A stretch of DNA of 64,000 nucleotides from assembly GCA_946807835.1 (NCBI GenBank), contig CAMPEX010000001.1:2991001-3055000 (forward strand), given 5' to 3'. Under the pieces are notes generated by a model that searched no databases, was not told the DNA's origin, and was given only the letters and a program-made list of their open reading frames with translations. The translations under genes and the position numbers were made by a program. Each line of letters begins with the position of its first letter. Within the stretch, counting starts at the first letter, position 1. The DNA comes from Ailanthus altissimus. Its lineage: Eukaryota; Streptophyta; Magnoliopsida; Sapindales; Simaroubaceae. Below are positions 34,697 to 46,629 of this stretch, in pieces.

Positions 34697-35973
34697 AGTG
34701 TTTAAATGATTGGTGGTCTGAATGGACAATGAACTCCTTGGGTAGGAGATATGCTTCCCATGTCTTAAGAGCTATAATCACTGCATAAAATACTTGTTGA
34801 TATGTAGACTACTTCTTTTTGACTCATTCTACTTGTCACTATAGAAAGCAATTGGTCTTCATTCCTGAGAAAGAATTGCTTCGATACCTATCCCACTTAC
34901 ATCACACTCCAATTTAAAAGTTTTGAAAAAATCTAGAGGTGTTAGAATTGGCAAGATGGAAAGCTTGTTTTTTTATCATCTTGAAGCATTTACCTGCAGT
35001 TGCACTCTATTTAAACTTTCCTTACTTCAAATTTTCAGCATGGTAACTACTATGGTGTTGAAATCTTTAGCAAACCTGTGAGAAGAAGCAGCTAAGCCAT
35101 GGAAACTCCATACATCATTGCTAGAATTTAGGATAAGCAATTCACAGACAACTTTCACCATCTCCTCATTAACATGCATTCCCTCACTACTAATCACAAA
35201 TCTCAAAAATATAATCTGGTTGTGAGTAAAGCACAATTCTTTAAATTCAAAAATAGCTCAATTTTTCTCAACACAAACAAGACTTGACTAAGATGGTTAA
35301 TATGTTTCACAATAACCTTGTGAACCAGAATACCATCAAAGTATATGACTACAAAGGTAGACGTGGATGATCGAAGTACTTAGGTCATTAGATGCATAAA
35401 GGTACTTAGGACATTTGATAACCAAAATGTCATGACTAACCACTCATACAAGTCATCCTTAGTTCTAAAGACAGTCTTCCATTTATCCCTGGGCGTATTT
35501 AGATTTGATAATAACCACACTTCAAATTTCTCTTCAAGTCTATTTTGAAGTATGTCTTGGCAACACTAAATTGATCAAGCAAATCTTTTAGGTGTCGGAT
35601 AAGAAAAATATACTTCATAGTAACTTTGTTGATGGCATGAGTATCCGCAGACAACCTCCGGCTCAAATCTTTCTTTGGATTCAGCAAGGTAGGTATATAC
35701 AAAGACTAATGCTTTCTCGTATGTGCTCCTTTTGTAATAACTCCTCCACATTCTCCTTTAAGATTTGATGCTCCTTTGGACTCATACTGGGTAGATTTAA
35801 TAAGTTGTCAGAAATGAAATCAATGTGGTGTTAGATATCTTGCATTGAAGGAAATGTAGTGGGTTTGGTCATCAAGTCTAGAAATTTAGTCACTAACCCT
35901 TGGACTTTATTCGGCAATGATTGTTCAGCAAGTTATTTTCCTTTCACTATCAACATGGTACATGTACGCATAT
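34697..35973 (-). pseudogene. gypsy F reverse transcriptase and RNase H (decayed)
   Basis: Minus strand. RNase H block EFIVHSDHQS next to the solo LTR, and decayed RT blocks further right: VWSFHGLAASSHRFAKDF (35027-35236), a degraded catalytic region near 35330, [15 protein letters not shown] (about 35500-35540) and LSADTHAINKVTMKY (near 35640). Frames are broken many times. RT copies the RNA, RNase H removes it. The reading ends at about 35950 near an inserted LTR; protease, expected next, is absent. Confidence 0.8.
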
Positions 35974-36820
35974 TGATGAGGGCATAGTTAACAAATTAAA
36001 TACAATTCCTATTCACATTTTAGTTGGTCTGGTTACAAGGGCTCAAGCTAAAACGTTCAAGGAAACTCTTGATGGATTGATTCAAAAAATTTGGAATAAG
36101 GTGAATTTGTGGAGGCCCAAGGAAGATGTTTCACGTGTTCCACAAGGTTGGATTTTCATGATTAAAGCTTTGAAATATTCTAGAAGAATTCCTCAAAGAG
36201 AACAGAGCAATTATGTGGATTTAGTGGAGTTTCCTAAATTGGTGATTATCCAATTTTGACTCAACAAGAAAAATGGCTAGCTAAATTTAAAGCAATCTTC
36301 TTAATATAGCTAAATTACCTTTTCTATTTATTATTATATTTTATTATTGAGTTGTATGGCTTGAATGCTAATTTAGGTACTTTCCTTATTGGTCATTTAA
36401 TTTTTGAATTTTATGGGAAAGAAAGGAATTCAAAATTCCCTTGTTTACTCTTTTGTTAGGGTAGTCGTGATTTTAGAAAATAATGGATTCAATTTTCAGA
36501 ATTCAAATTAGGATACTTTAGTTTTCTTTTTCTAACTACCTACGAATTTTAGGTAGCATGTTTGGGGATTTTCTAGCTACCAAATTCATGGACCTCTTTG
36601 TATCTCAATAGCCATTAGCTTATTTAAAAAAACAATTTAGATTTTATTAACAATTGTGTGAGAGAAAATTCTCTTTAGTTCTTTTAGAACTCTTTAAACT
36701 TACCAAAAACGTTTTCCATGGCATTCTTCTTCGACTTACCAATCAATCCTTCCATAATTGATTGTGGAGTCTTCATTATACCAAGGTTCTTGCTTCAATA
36801 TAAGCAACGGGTCACGGTTC
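35974..36820 (+). mobile_element. gypsy LTR (form E), split by gypsy E
   Basis: Plus-oriented LTR starting TGATGAGGGC with a partly open pol tail (TRAQAKTFKETLDGLIQ, frame 35921-36259). It is interrupted at 36820 by gypsy E and continues at 45284-45351 (block TTCATACAAATCTATTTCTAGAC, duplicated 32 bases further on). It stops there without the LTR terminus seen at 36821, so its 3' end and the adjoining protease region of gypsy F are probably lost in one deletion. Confidence 0.8.
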
Positions 36821-37679
36821 TGATATGATCTACACCAAGAAACGGAGAAAGTTGTAGACCAAGAAAGATTCCTAGACTGTCTAGAAATAGATTTATATGA
36901 AACCAAAATCCACTACTTATATTGAAGCAAGAACCTTAGTATAATGAAGATGTCATAATCAATTATGGAAGGATAGATTGATAAGTTGAAGTAGAACACC
37001 ACAAAAATTATTCTGATAAGTTTAAAGAGTTCTAAAATAACCAAAGAGAGTTTTTTTAATGAAATTGCTGAATGCTTTTCTCTCATCTCTCATGTATAAG
37101 TAAACACTTGGGATACCAGCATTTATTAAAATATTTAATGACAACTTAAAAATTACTAACTACCAATTATTACTAATAAATTTTATTTTTAACAAGCTTT
37201 CAAACTATGCAACTACAATAATAAATTCAGCTACAAGCTTCAATTTAAAACCATTAACTACCAGTTACCACTAACAACTAAGCTTTCATTTCAAAGATTA
37301 CAACTACTATCATAAATGTTATTGCGGGCTCACAAAAGCTTCTAACCACTTGTTTACTTATATTGGCTGCTGTGTTGCTATTCCCCTCATTCTTCAACAC
37401 TTGATGAGTCAAAATTGGGGAATCACCAATTTAGAAAACTATTCTCAATCCATCCACTTTATGATTTGAGGAATTTCTTCTAAATTATTACAAAGCTTGA
37501 ATAATGAAAATTCAACCTTGTGGAACATCTTCCTTGGCCCTCTATGAATTCACCTTAGCCAAACATTTTGAATCAGTCAATTGAGAGTTTTCTTGAACCA
37601 TTTAGCTCGAGCCCTTATAACTAGACCAACTGGAACTTGAATATGATCTGTTTTCCATTTGTGGTCATGCCCTCATCAT
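36821..37679 (-). repeat. 3' LTR of gypsy E
   Basis: 859 bp, plus-strand left end TGATATGATC, right end CTCATCA (minus start TGATGAGGGC). Aligns with 44429-45283 (855 bp). Decayed pol tail in its first 150 bases, as in the other CRM-like elements here. Confidence 0.85.
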
Positions 37680-39551
37680 TCCCCTTATTTTGAAAATTAT
37701 TTATCCTCAAATCATCACCTACATTAAAATGACTTAAATCAGTAACATTGAAAGTGGCACTAATATTGTACTCGCCTAGCAAATCCAACTTATATGCATT
37801 GTCATTGATGCGCTCAAGTACTTGATAAGATCCATCTCCTCTTAGAAGTAACTTAAATTACCTTTGTGCTGGAAATCTTTCTTTCTGCATGTGCAACAAA
37901 ACCTAATCTTTGAGTTCAAAAATCAGCTGTCAACGCCCTTTATTAGCTTGTTTTGTGTATTGCTCCATCCAATTCTCAATATTGAGTCTTACTTTCTCAT
38001 GTCTCTGTTTCACAAATTCAGCATTTTTCTTTCCATCTAAGTTAGTATGTTTAAACAAAGGTATTGACATTAAATCCAACAGAGTTAAAGGATTAAAACT
38101 ATACATAATTTTAAATGGTGAAAACTTAATAGCAGAATGAATAGTATGATTATAAGCAAACTCAACATGGTAAGAATTCTTTCCAAGTTTTGATCTTCTT
38201 TTTAATTATAGCCTTCAACAAAGAAAACAAAGTTCTATTCACTACTTCAATCTGACCATAAATTTGTGGGTGACAAGTAGTAGAAAATAACAACTTAGTT
38301 CATAACTTACACCACAAAGGCTTCCAAAATTAACTCGAGAACTTAGCATCTCTATTCAAAACTATTGATCTAGGTATACTATATAATCTTACAATTTCTC
38401 TAGAGAACAAATCAGTAACATGTGAAGCATCATCAGTTTTGTGACATGGAATAAAATGTGTTAGCTTAGAAACATAACCACAAAAATTGAATTTTTACCA
38501 CGTTTAGACCTAGGCAAACCTAACACCAAAGTCCATCAAAATATCAATGCAAGGCTTATTAGGAATAAGTAGTGGCGTGTATAAACTATGAGATTTCACT
38601 CAGGATTTGCTTGCCTATATGTGACACAGCTACCACAAATTCTCTCAACATCTTTTTTTGTGTGTGGCTAATAGAAGTGTTCTTGCAAAATGGCTAATGT
38701 CTTAGCAACTCCAAAGTGTCCCATTAACCCTCCACCATAGGATTCCCTTACTAACAAATCACGCAAAGAGCAATCCGGCACACATAATTTATTTTCCCGA
38801 AACAATAAGCCCTCGTACCTAAAGAACTTACAACTGCGTGTTTCTCACAAGTCCGAAACTCCTCAAATAAATCATGGACTAAAGGATATAATTCTTTAAT
38901 GTACTAAAAACCAAGTGATTTTGCATCAAGAGTAGAAATTAATATGTACCTTCGAGAAAGTGCATCAGCAATGATGTTTTCCTTACCTTGCTTGTATCGA
39001 ATGACATATGGAAATGTCTCAATGAATTCCACTCATTGTGCATGTCTTATGTTCAATTTATATTGGCCTTTCAAATACTTTAAGGACTCATGATCAGTGT
39101 GAATCACGAACACCTTAGTCCAAAGGTAGTGTTGCCATGTTTACAATACTCAAACTAACGCATATAATTCTTCATCATAAGTAGAATAGTTTAAGGCTGC
39201 TCTACTAAATTTCTTGTTGAAATATGTTGTTGGTCTTACTCCTTACATAAGAACTATGCCTGTACCTCTACTTGAAGCATCACATTTAATCTTAAATGTT
39301 TTAGTAAAATCAAGAAAAGCAAGTAAATTAGCACGAGTTAGTTTTTCTTTAATCAATTGGAACTCCTTCTTTTGTTTGTCTCCCCATTTGAATCCAATGT
39401 TCTTTTTTATGAATTTGAACAGTAATACGGTGATGCTACTAAAGTCTTTTCATGAATCTCTTGTAAAAACTAGCGAGTCCATAAAAACTACGAACATAAC
39501 CTATACTTGTGGGACTCAGCCAATCGCACAAATCTTCTCTTCATCAGCCTG
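37680..39551 (-). pseudogene. gypsy E RNase H and integrase (decayed)
   Basis: Minus strand, broken in many places. Recognisable from the right: RT tail SFHGL and FTRDS-KDF (about 39470-39520), RNase H, then integrase with [10 protein letters not shown] and EHFY-PHTKKDVERICGSC (HHCC finger, about 38620-38730), catalytic Glu block [19 protein letters not shown] (about 38210-38270), and the terminal region with N-M-x-A-F-N-V-S-D-L-S-H-F-like sequence at about 37730. Ends at the purine tract next to the LTR. Confidence 0.82.
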
Positions 39552-39855
39552 GTTTTGATACTAAATGATGTGAACCTTGCAAAGAAAGTGAGACTCGATA
39601 CTCAATGAGGTTCCTTTGCCAAAGGATCGTTCTAATTAAAAATTTTAAAGAAAAAAAAAGAACCTTGACCTATTATAAGAGATAAGAAACAAAGTTATAA
39701 GAAGATTGTAGACACCACACTCAAGATAGTTAAGAAGTTATGAGTGATAAATCTGAAAGAATGCCACAAGATAAAATTTTGATAAGTTCAAATTAAAGTT
39801 CTTTGAAGAAATTAAGATAAAACTCTCAACATTAATATCATTAATTCTATTTTTC
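39552..39855 (-). repeat. LTR-plus-primer-site fragment inside gypsy E RT
   Basis: Starts TGATGTGAACC at 39566 and matches the terminal ~290 bp of the form D LTR (54574 and 23581). To its left, TTTTGATACTAAA reads on the minus strand as a primer site. It splits RT between the blocks VFLDFVVSAQ and DEEKI. Neither a full LTR nor flanking duplications are present. Confidence 0.7.
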
Positions 39856-41100
39856 TTGTGCACTCACAACAAAATCAAGAAACACAAGCTTATCGGTGCA
39901 AAAGGTGCACTTCTTCAAGTTAGTAAATAATTTCTTTTTTCAAAGTACATCCAAAACTGATTTTAAATGCACAACATGATAATCCAAGTTTTTGCTATAA
40001 GTAAGAATATCATCAAAATAAACAACTATAAACCTACCTATGAAAGCATGCAAAATATGGTTCATTAATCGCATGAACATACTTGGTGCATTAGTTAATC
40101 CAAATGGCTTAACTAACCACTCATAGAAACTATATTTCATTTTAGAAACAGTTTTTCATTCATCGCCCTCTTTCAATTTATTTGATGATACCAACTCTTT
40201 AAGTCAATCTCAGAAAAAACACAAGCACCATGCAGTTCATGTAACATATCATCTAAGTGAGGAATTTTATGATGATACTTTACCGTTATATTATTGACTA
40301 CTAAAAAATCAATGCTCATTCTCTATGTTTTCATTCTTCTTAGGAACCAAAATCACTAGCACGACACACAAACACATACTTTCCTGTATGTACCCTTTTC
40401 CCATCAATTCACTAACTTGCCTTTATAGCTCATTTGCCTCATCGGGATTGCTTCGATAGAAAAGTTGGTTTGGAATGAAAACACCGGGTACGAAATTGGT
40501 TTGATGTTCAATTCCTTGAATATGAGGTAAACCAGATGGAATCTCCGCTGAAAAAACATCATTAAACTCTTGCAAAAGAGAAACAACTGAACTAGGCAAA
40601 GACGAGTCAAGTTGGTTAGTGTCTATATATGCCTCTTTATACAAAAGTACAATTAGTGGCTGATTTAAAAACATCGCTAATTTTATTTCACTCGCTTTTG
40701 TATAAAAGTTTGCTTTTCTCTTTGCTTTTCTCCCAATGGCCAAATTTGTCCTCTTATTTTCTCTCTCATTTTTCTCGGCCTTTCTTCTATTTTCTTTTAT
40801 ATTTTCACTTGTTTTCTTTTTCTCACTCTCTTTTTGTAATCTCACTTGATCTTAATGACCCGCTTTAGTGACAAATGGACTAAAGAGATTCTTTTTTTAC
40901 TATTTGTTAATGAAACCATCATACTTAATATGCCAATCAAATTGCCATGGTTGGCCTAGTAATAAGTGTCCAGCTTGCAACGGAACTACATCACACAAAA
41001 CTTCATCTTCATATTTTTTGATGTGGAAGGAAACTAACAACTGTTTAGTAACCCTCACCTTACCATTGTCATTTAGCCACTGCAATTTGTAAGGTTGGAG
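39856..41100 (-). pseudogene. gypsy E protease end and reverse transcriptase (decayed)
   Basis: Minus strand. Protease C-terminus LQWLNDNGKVRVTKQ to LLLGQPWQFDWHIKYDG (41085-40900); Lys/Glu-rich linker; FNDVFSAEIPSGLP and GIEHQTNFVPG (about 40500-40570); then RT with MPFGL-like [12 protein letters not shown] and the catalytic [11 protein letters not shown] (about 40010-40030). The protease active site and the CCHC finger are not found; the segment joining gag to this region (41101-41190) looks deleted. Confidence 0.85.
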
Positions 41101-41814
41101 ATGTTTAATTGAACTATATCACACAAAACTCCTATTCTTTCTTCACAAAATTCTACCTCCATGATGAAACTGAGTTAGCATTTTGTCGTTTAGTGCTGCC
41201 CTTTCTCTTGAGTTGGTTCCCAATTTTAATAACCTTGTCCACCATATCTTCTAACTCCACAAAATGCTGCAATTCCACCGAATTAGCAATTTCTCAATTC
41301 AAACCAGCCAAAAACCTAGCCATAGTAGCCCCTAGGTCTTTCTCAACATTCACTCGGATCATAGTGATTTCCATCTCCTTATAATAATACTTCAAACTTC
41401 GATTTGCTTGTGTAAGACTTTGTAATTTTTTCTACAACTCATGGTAGTAATGGCTTGGAACAAATAGTCTCCTCATCATGGTTTTTGTTTCCTCTCAAGT
41501 CTATATTGGACGCTCTCTATTTCTCTTCCTATTTAACACTGGTTGACCCTACTAAATAATTGCAATATTAAAAAATTCAATTGTGACAATCAAATACTAA
41601 TTCTATTTTCTTCTTCTAGATCATTTTTGCCTTGAAATGATGGAATTTTCATCTTAATACTACCCAAGTTATTATCTTCCCAATTCTTAGCTTCTCTAAA
41701 CTACCCACTATATATTCTATTGCCAACAATTGAATCATGGTTATCTTCTTCATCAAAATCATCCCCATAACATTCTTCAGCTTCATCTCTCACTTTCCAA
41801 GGTTGAACACTCCC
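41101..41814 (-). pseudogene. gypsy E Gag, main part
   Basis: Minus strand. Capsid sequence with WEDNNLGSIKMKIPSFQG (about 41640-41690) near the insertion and a decayed continuation to about 41190. It connects to the N-terminal piece at 43776-43967 once the solo LTR between them is removed. Confidence 0.75.
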
Positions 41815-43775
41815 TGCCAGATAAGCGCATTTTTATATGATGTTATACCCCTGTTAATTTGATAATTGCTTATTTTGAATGTGAATACATACCTTTATAT
41901 GTGTATTAATTTTATTTTATAGATTTCAAGCTAATGAAGCTATTTGGAATGAAAATTCAAAGAAAACAAGCAAAAAATAATGCTACAGTGTAATGAACAG
42001 TGAACAATGCTACAGTGTCGGTGTTCAGGCGCCAAATCACCCAGGATTTGGTGCCTGAGCACCGAAAAATGGCACCCAAGTGTCAAATTAGGTAGAATGC
42101 TTGGTACTCAGGTGCCACCACCTGTTTTAACACCCATTTTCTTGCCCTAACTTGAAATATATAAATGCTACCCTTCAGCCACTTCTTACACCATCAAAGG
42201 GAGCACAAAAAATACAAAAGAGGACCAAGTCTTGAGCTCAAAATTGAAGAGACGAAAGATGTCTCCAAGTTTTCTTGAGCATCATTGAACATATTTGAAG
42301 GATTAAAACCTTGGAGACATCCCCAAATCGGTTTTCTCTTTCTTTTCTTTATGTTTTCTCTTTTGTTTAAATTTTCAGTTATGAACGATGTTTAAGCAAG
42401 TTAGTATCTATGGATTTCTTGATAATTTTAGTTGTGGTTTGATTTATATATGATTAAACTTGAATTCTAAGCCTTGATGTAGTTTTATTTATATTATATT
42501 TGGATGATTTGGTATATTTTTGTTTAATTCATTTATGTTTCTCTATGCTTAATGCTTCCAATTGATTGGAAAATTAATTGATTATTGTGGATTTATGGAT
42601 CGATGCTTGGGAGAGCTTGCCCCATTTATTAGATTTGGGAAACATAGCCTTAGGTTGTTATTGAATTAGAAGGCTAATAGCACTTAGGATCACTATGGTT
42701 TGCTCAATGATTACATGTGGTGCACATCAAGTGTTTGATAAAATGTGTAAGAACACTTAGGGTGTGACATTATGCCTAGGATTTCATTTAACACTCGGGA
42801 GAGGTAATGAAATTAATTCTTAGGTAATCAATTTAAGAATTACGTAATGCATGTATAGGTAGACAAGATAGATAGGGATATAAACTTATATATATATGCG
42901 TAGTATCCCATTTGACATTCGAGAGAGGTAATGAGATTAGTCTCAATCTTTTGATTTATTAGTTGAACGAAATGCTAAATAGGAAGAACATAGGAAGCAT
43001 AGAATGAAATCAATACTCTAGGATCCTATTTGTATAGAATTCACCATAGCGCAAGATTATCATTTTGTTGTTAGATTATATTTTCTAGGACTTGATAGAA
43101 CTCTATTGAACAATATGTGTTGATGTTGTTATACGATTAATGTTTATTTTGTGTTTTACATTTATGCTTTTTATATGTTTAATACTTCTAATGGCATTGG
43201 AAAATAGATTGGATGATTTAAACATTTAGGTTATATACTTGAAAATTTTTAATCTATATCTTGGTTGTAAAAATCATAACTTTGAGTTTGTTGAGTTGGG
43301 AGACTAATGAACTTAGGGTAGTCATATAAAGGTAGCTTTAAGTTTGAGCATGTATGTATAACGGGTTAGATAGTGATATCAACTTAGTTGTGTATGCATA
43401 AAGTCTCATTCGACTCTCAAGAGAGGGAATGAGATTAATCATACACCTTGGACTAATGAATGCATAAAATTGGTTGTTGATCACTAATGAAAAAGACCAT
43501 AGAAACAATAGAGGGAAACCAAGTCCCTGGAACCCCATTGCCAAAGAACTATTATATCTTTAATTTACCAAGGTACTTAGTTTAAAGGATTTTTATTTCA
43601 TAACTCAACTTATCACTTAGATTAGCCTAGATAAAGTTAGGTTGTCAACATTATAGTACTGAGCATCAATTTAGGACATAATCCTCGTGGGAATGATGCT
43701 CACTAATCACTTTAATACTTGCTCATGACCTATGCACTTACGGTTACAATTCGGGTGTGTATAATTTCGCGAACA
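41815..43775 (+). mobile_element. Tat/Athila-type gypsy solo LTR inside gag
   Basis: 1,961 bp from TGCCAGATAAGCGC to GCGAACA. Flanks CTCCC (41810-41814) and CTCTT (43776-43780) differ by two C-to-T changes. The block CCTCGTGGGAATGATGCTC near its 3' end is typical of Tat-group LTRs. It contains the motif GCTACAGTGTCGGTG and GGCGCC-rich sequence at about 42000-42110. Removing it joins the two gag pieces of gypsy E. Confidence 0.8.
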
Positions 43776-43967
43776 CTCTTCTACACACATTAGAATTGTT
43801 TTATAGTTACTCTATACATTCTCTACCTGATCTATCCATTCGTGAACCTGTTCTATCTCTGCTTTCAATACTCTTATCATTTCACCCATTAAAGCTTCCA
43901 TGAGAAACTTTCGATCAACCTCTTCTGACGCATTTTCGGAATTATTTTTATTCTTGTTGTCTAACAT
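43776..43967 (-). pseudogene. gypsy E Gag N-terminus
   Basis: ATG at 43967 opens MLDNKNKNNSENASEEVDRK, then FLMEALMGEMIRVLKAEIEQ, a likely helical segment. It corresponds in position and type to MANDDASRVPKG...TEIRG at the start of gag in the 5708-11122 element. Open to the edge of the solo LTR. Confidence 0.75.
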
Positions 43968-44428
43968 ATTTGCTGCAAAAAAATGTTAGAGAAACAAAAA
44001 AAAACCTCACACACTCCCTCACATGTTTCACTCAAAGAATAATTTCACTCAACTTTCACTCGTGTTTCACACAAAATCAGATTGGCTTTTACCTTCTTAT
44101 GTGCTCACCACTCTTACCTGTGTTCACTCGTAATAATCCTCTATAGGTCCTAATCAAACTAATCAAACAAATATCACAATTTTCAGTAACAATTCACCAA
44201 GAACTCACCAAAGAAATTTAGATTTAAAGGCTTAGAAAACAAGACTGTCGTGGACTTAAATTTTTTTTCGGAGCAAGGAATTCAAATTTATGGAATTGAA
44301 AAGGAACACAAAGATGTAAAATTGAAATAAGAATTACAAGAGTTCAAGTGCAATGTCACTTTTTTTTTCTTAATTTTTTTAAAAATAAAAAATATAGGCA
44401 AACCTGTAACCCAAGCTCTGATATCAAC
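43968..44428 (-). other. gypsy E leader and primer-binding site
   Basis: Non-coding leader with the primer site at 44415-44426 (minus strand TGATATCAGAGC, one change from the initiator-methionine consensus). The frame 44482-44288 overlaps LTR and leader and is not a gene. Confidence 0.75.
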
Positions 44429-45283
44429 TAATACAATCCACACAAAGAAATTGAGAAAGTTTTGGATTAAGAAAGATTTCAAGACTTTCTAAAAATAGAT
44501 TTATATAAAATCGCGACCCATTGCTTATATTGAAGCAAGAACCTTGGAATAATGAAGATGTTACAATCAATTATAGAAGGATTGATACACCACAAAAATT
44601 ATTTCGATAAGTTCAAAGAGTTATAAAAGAACCAAGGAGAATTTTCTTAATCAAATTGTTAAGTGCTTTCCTCTCATCCCTCATGTATTTATTGAGAAAA
44701 CTTAGGATACTAGCATTTATTACAGCATTTAATGAAAACTTAAAAACTACTAACTACCAAGTACTACCAATAAGACTTTATTTTAAACTAGCTTTCAAAC
44801 TTTGCAACTACAATAATAAATGTAGCTGTAGGCTTCAATTTAAAGCTACTAACTACCGCTACCACCAACAACTAAGGCTTTATTTCAAATGTTATAACTA
44901 CTATCATAAATATTATTGCAGGCTCTCAAAAGTTTCTAACCACTTAGGTTGCTCACAAAGGGTGTTGTGCTGTTGTTCCCTTCATTCCCAACACTTGATG
45001 AGTCAAATTTGGGTAATCACTAATTTAAAAAACTCTACTTAATCCACCCACTTTGTGATCTGAAGAATTTTTTCTAGATTATTCCAAAACTTGAATAATG
45101 GAAACCCACCATTGTGGAACATATGGAAGATCTTTCTTGGGCCTCCATGAATTCAACTCAGCCCAAATATTTTAAATCAGTCTATTAAGAATTTCCTTGA
45201 ACCTTTTTAGCTTGAGCCTTTGTAGCTTGACTACCTGAAACTTGAATAAGATTTGCATTCCATTTTTGGTCATGCCCTTATTA
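44429..45283 (-). repeat. 5' LTR of gypsy E
   Basis: 855 bp; left edge CTAATACAATCC (degenerate relative to TGATATGATC), right edge CTTATTA (degenerate CTCATCA). Partner of 36821-37679. Confidence 0.82.
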
Positions 45284-45351
45284 GGTTTCATACAAATCTA
45301 TTTCTAGACGATCTGGAAATAATACAAATCTATTTCTAGACGATCTGGAAA
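45284..45351 (+). repeat. continuation of the split form E LTR
   Basis: Resumes the LTR of 35974-36820 after gypsy E. A ~32 bp unit containing CTATTTCTAGACGATCTGG occurs twice in tandem. Truncated before the LTR terminus. Confidence 0.7.
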
Positions 45352-46629
45352 TAAGATCTTCTTCTCCACTTTAGGGAGTGCCTTCTTAGGTTGAGTAAGT
45401 GTGTTCATCAAACTCTATTCATATACACTACTAGTTCTTCCTCTTTTTTGGCTACCTCATTTTTATAATTACCGTCATTTTTCTTGAGTTCAACACTATC
45501 TAGATCCACTTCTTCCCCCACTAGATGAGAAATATTCATAATCATCTACCTAGGGCATTAGCTAGATCCATGCCCTATTTCACTACACTTAAAATATTTA
45601 ATAATCTTTGAACTCTCCACTTTTTCTTTTACATTAGTTTCAAGCTTCCTTTGGTTAATCTCTCTACCCTTAGACTCTAGGGTTTTCCTGTTGGGTGCAA
45701 TATGGATAGGTTTAGTGTTTAGTTCAATTTAGGAAGAGGAGGTGCTCTTGGGTACTTCCTAGTTTTAGCTAGTCTTTCGATCCTCAATGCTAAGTTTTGT
45801 GCCTGATCAATTTACTAAATTTGTTGCATGGCCAACTGGTCCTAAAACCCTTCATTCAATCTATTTACATACCTAGCTACTTGTTGATCCTCTGGTTCTA
45901 ACAAGTTGCACATAACTTGCAACCTTAGGAACTCTTCTATTTAAGTTGAAACAGAACGAATTCCTTAAGTGCAACTGGAACTGTTGGAAGAGAGTTTGTA
46001 CATAATCCACATGTAGAAAAAGTTCCTAAAGTGTGCCTTTATTTAGTGCCCATGACGAACAGGTTGTTATCCGCTTTATATCAGAACTTCTTGATGGCAT
46101 TGACACTAAGCACCGCACTCCCACACAGTTTGTAAGCCACTAAATCCACTTTACATCTTGGACTTACATTCATACTTTCAAAGAATTTCTCTACTTCGTA
46201 CTCCAATCCAGAAATTGCTCTATATCAATAGTACCATTAAATGTAGGTAAATTAACTTTTACCTAGTGAGATTCATATTGTTGGTGTTATTATCCCATTC
46301 TTAGAAGAAACTCACTATCAAATTCTCCCTCGATTTTCTCCTCTCGAAAATCATCAACTAGAGGGGCAAAATGGTTAGGCCTTTTTCATGCACCCATGGC
46401 TTTCCTCTTGCTCGCAGCCCGACCTCAACCTTAACTTTGACTTCCTCCTCCAAATTGAAATTGAAGAGTGTAGAATATGGCTATTTCTTCAGTCTTCTTT
46501 TTCCATCATTGGTTCTTGTGGCAGTGGATTATTAGTTCTTAAAACCATAAGATGTTTGGTCATTGCTTTCATATGTTCCTTTATATCTCTTATACATTCA
46601 TCCATTCTTAAGACAAGGATTTGATACCA
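45352..46629 (-). pseudogene. gypsy F Gag (decayed) with primer site
   Basis: Minus strand. Capsid blocks near 46200-46250 resemble V-N-L-P-T-F-N-G-T, with an aromatic-rich FL-W block; a decayed CCHC finger near 45570-45600 (KFKCSEIGHGSS-CP). A Glu/Lys-rich linker lies toward 45400. The primer site TGGTATCAAATCC (minus) is at 46617-46629. The gag type differs from that of gypsy E and of the 5708 element. The plus-strand frame 46388-46624 is antisense. Confidence 0.75.

Larger units (their letters stand above)
36821..45283 (-). mobile_element. gypsy E (CRM-like), 8.5 kb including nested solo LTR
   Basis: Full-length minus-strand element inserted in an LTR of its own family. LTRs 36821-37679 and 44429-45283; target duplications GGTTC (36816-36820) and GGTTT (45284-45288), one transition apart. 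Primer site 44415-44426; purine tract AATAAGGGGAA before the LTR at 37680-37690. Coding is gag, protease, RT, RNase H, integrase in the expected order but heavily mutated. It contains a Tat-like solo LTR in gag and an LTR fragment in RT. Confidence 0.88.
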
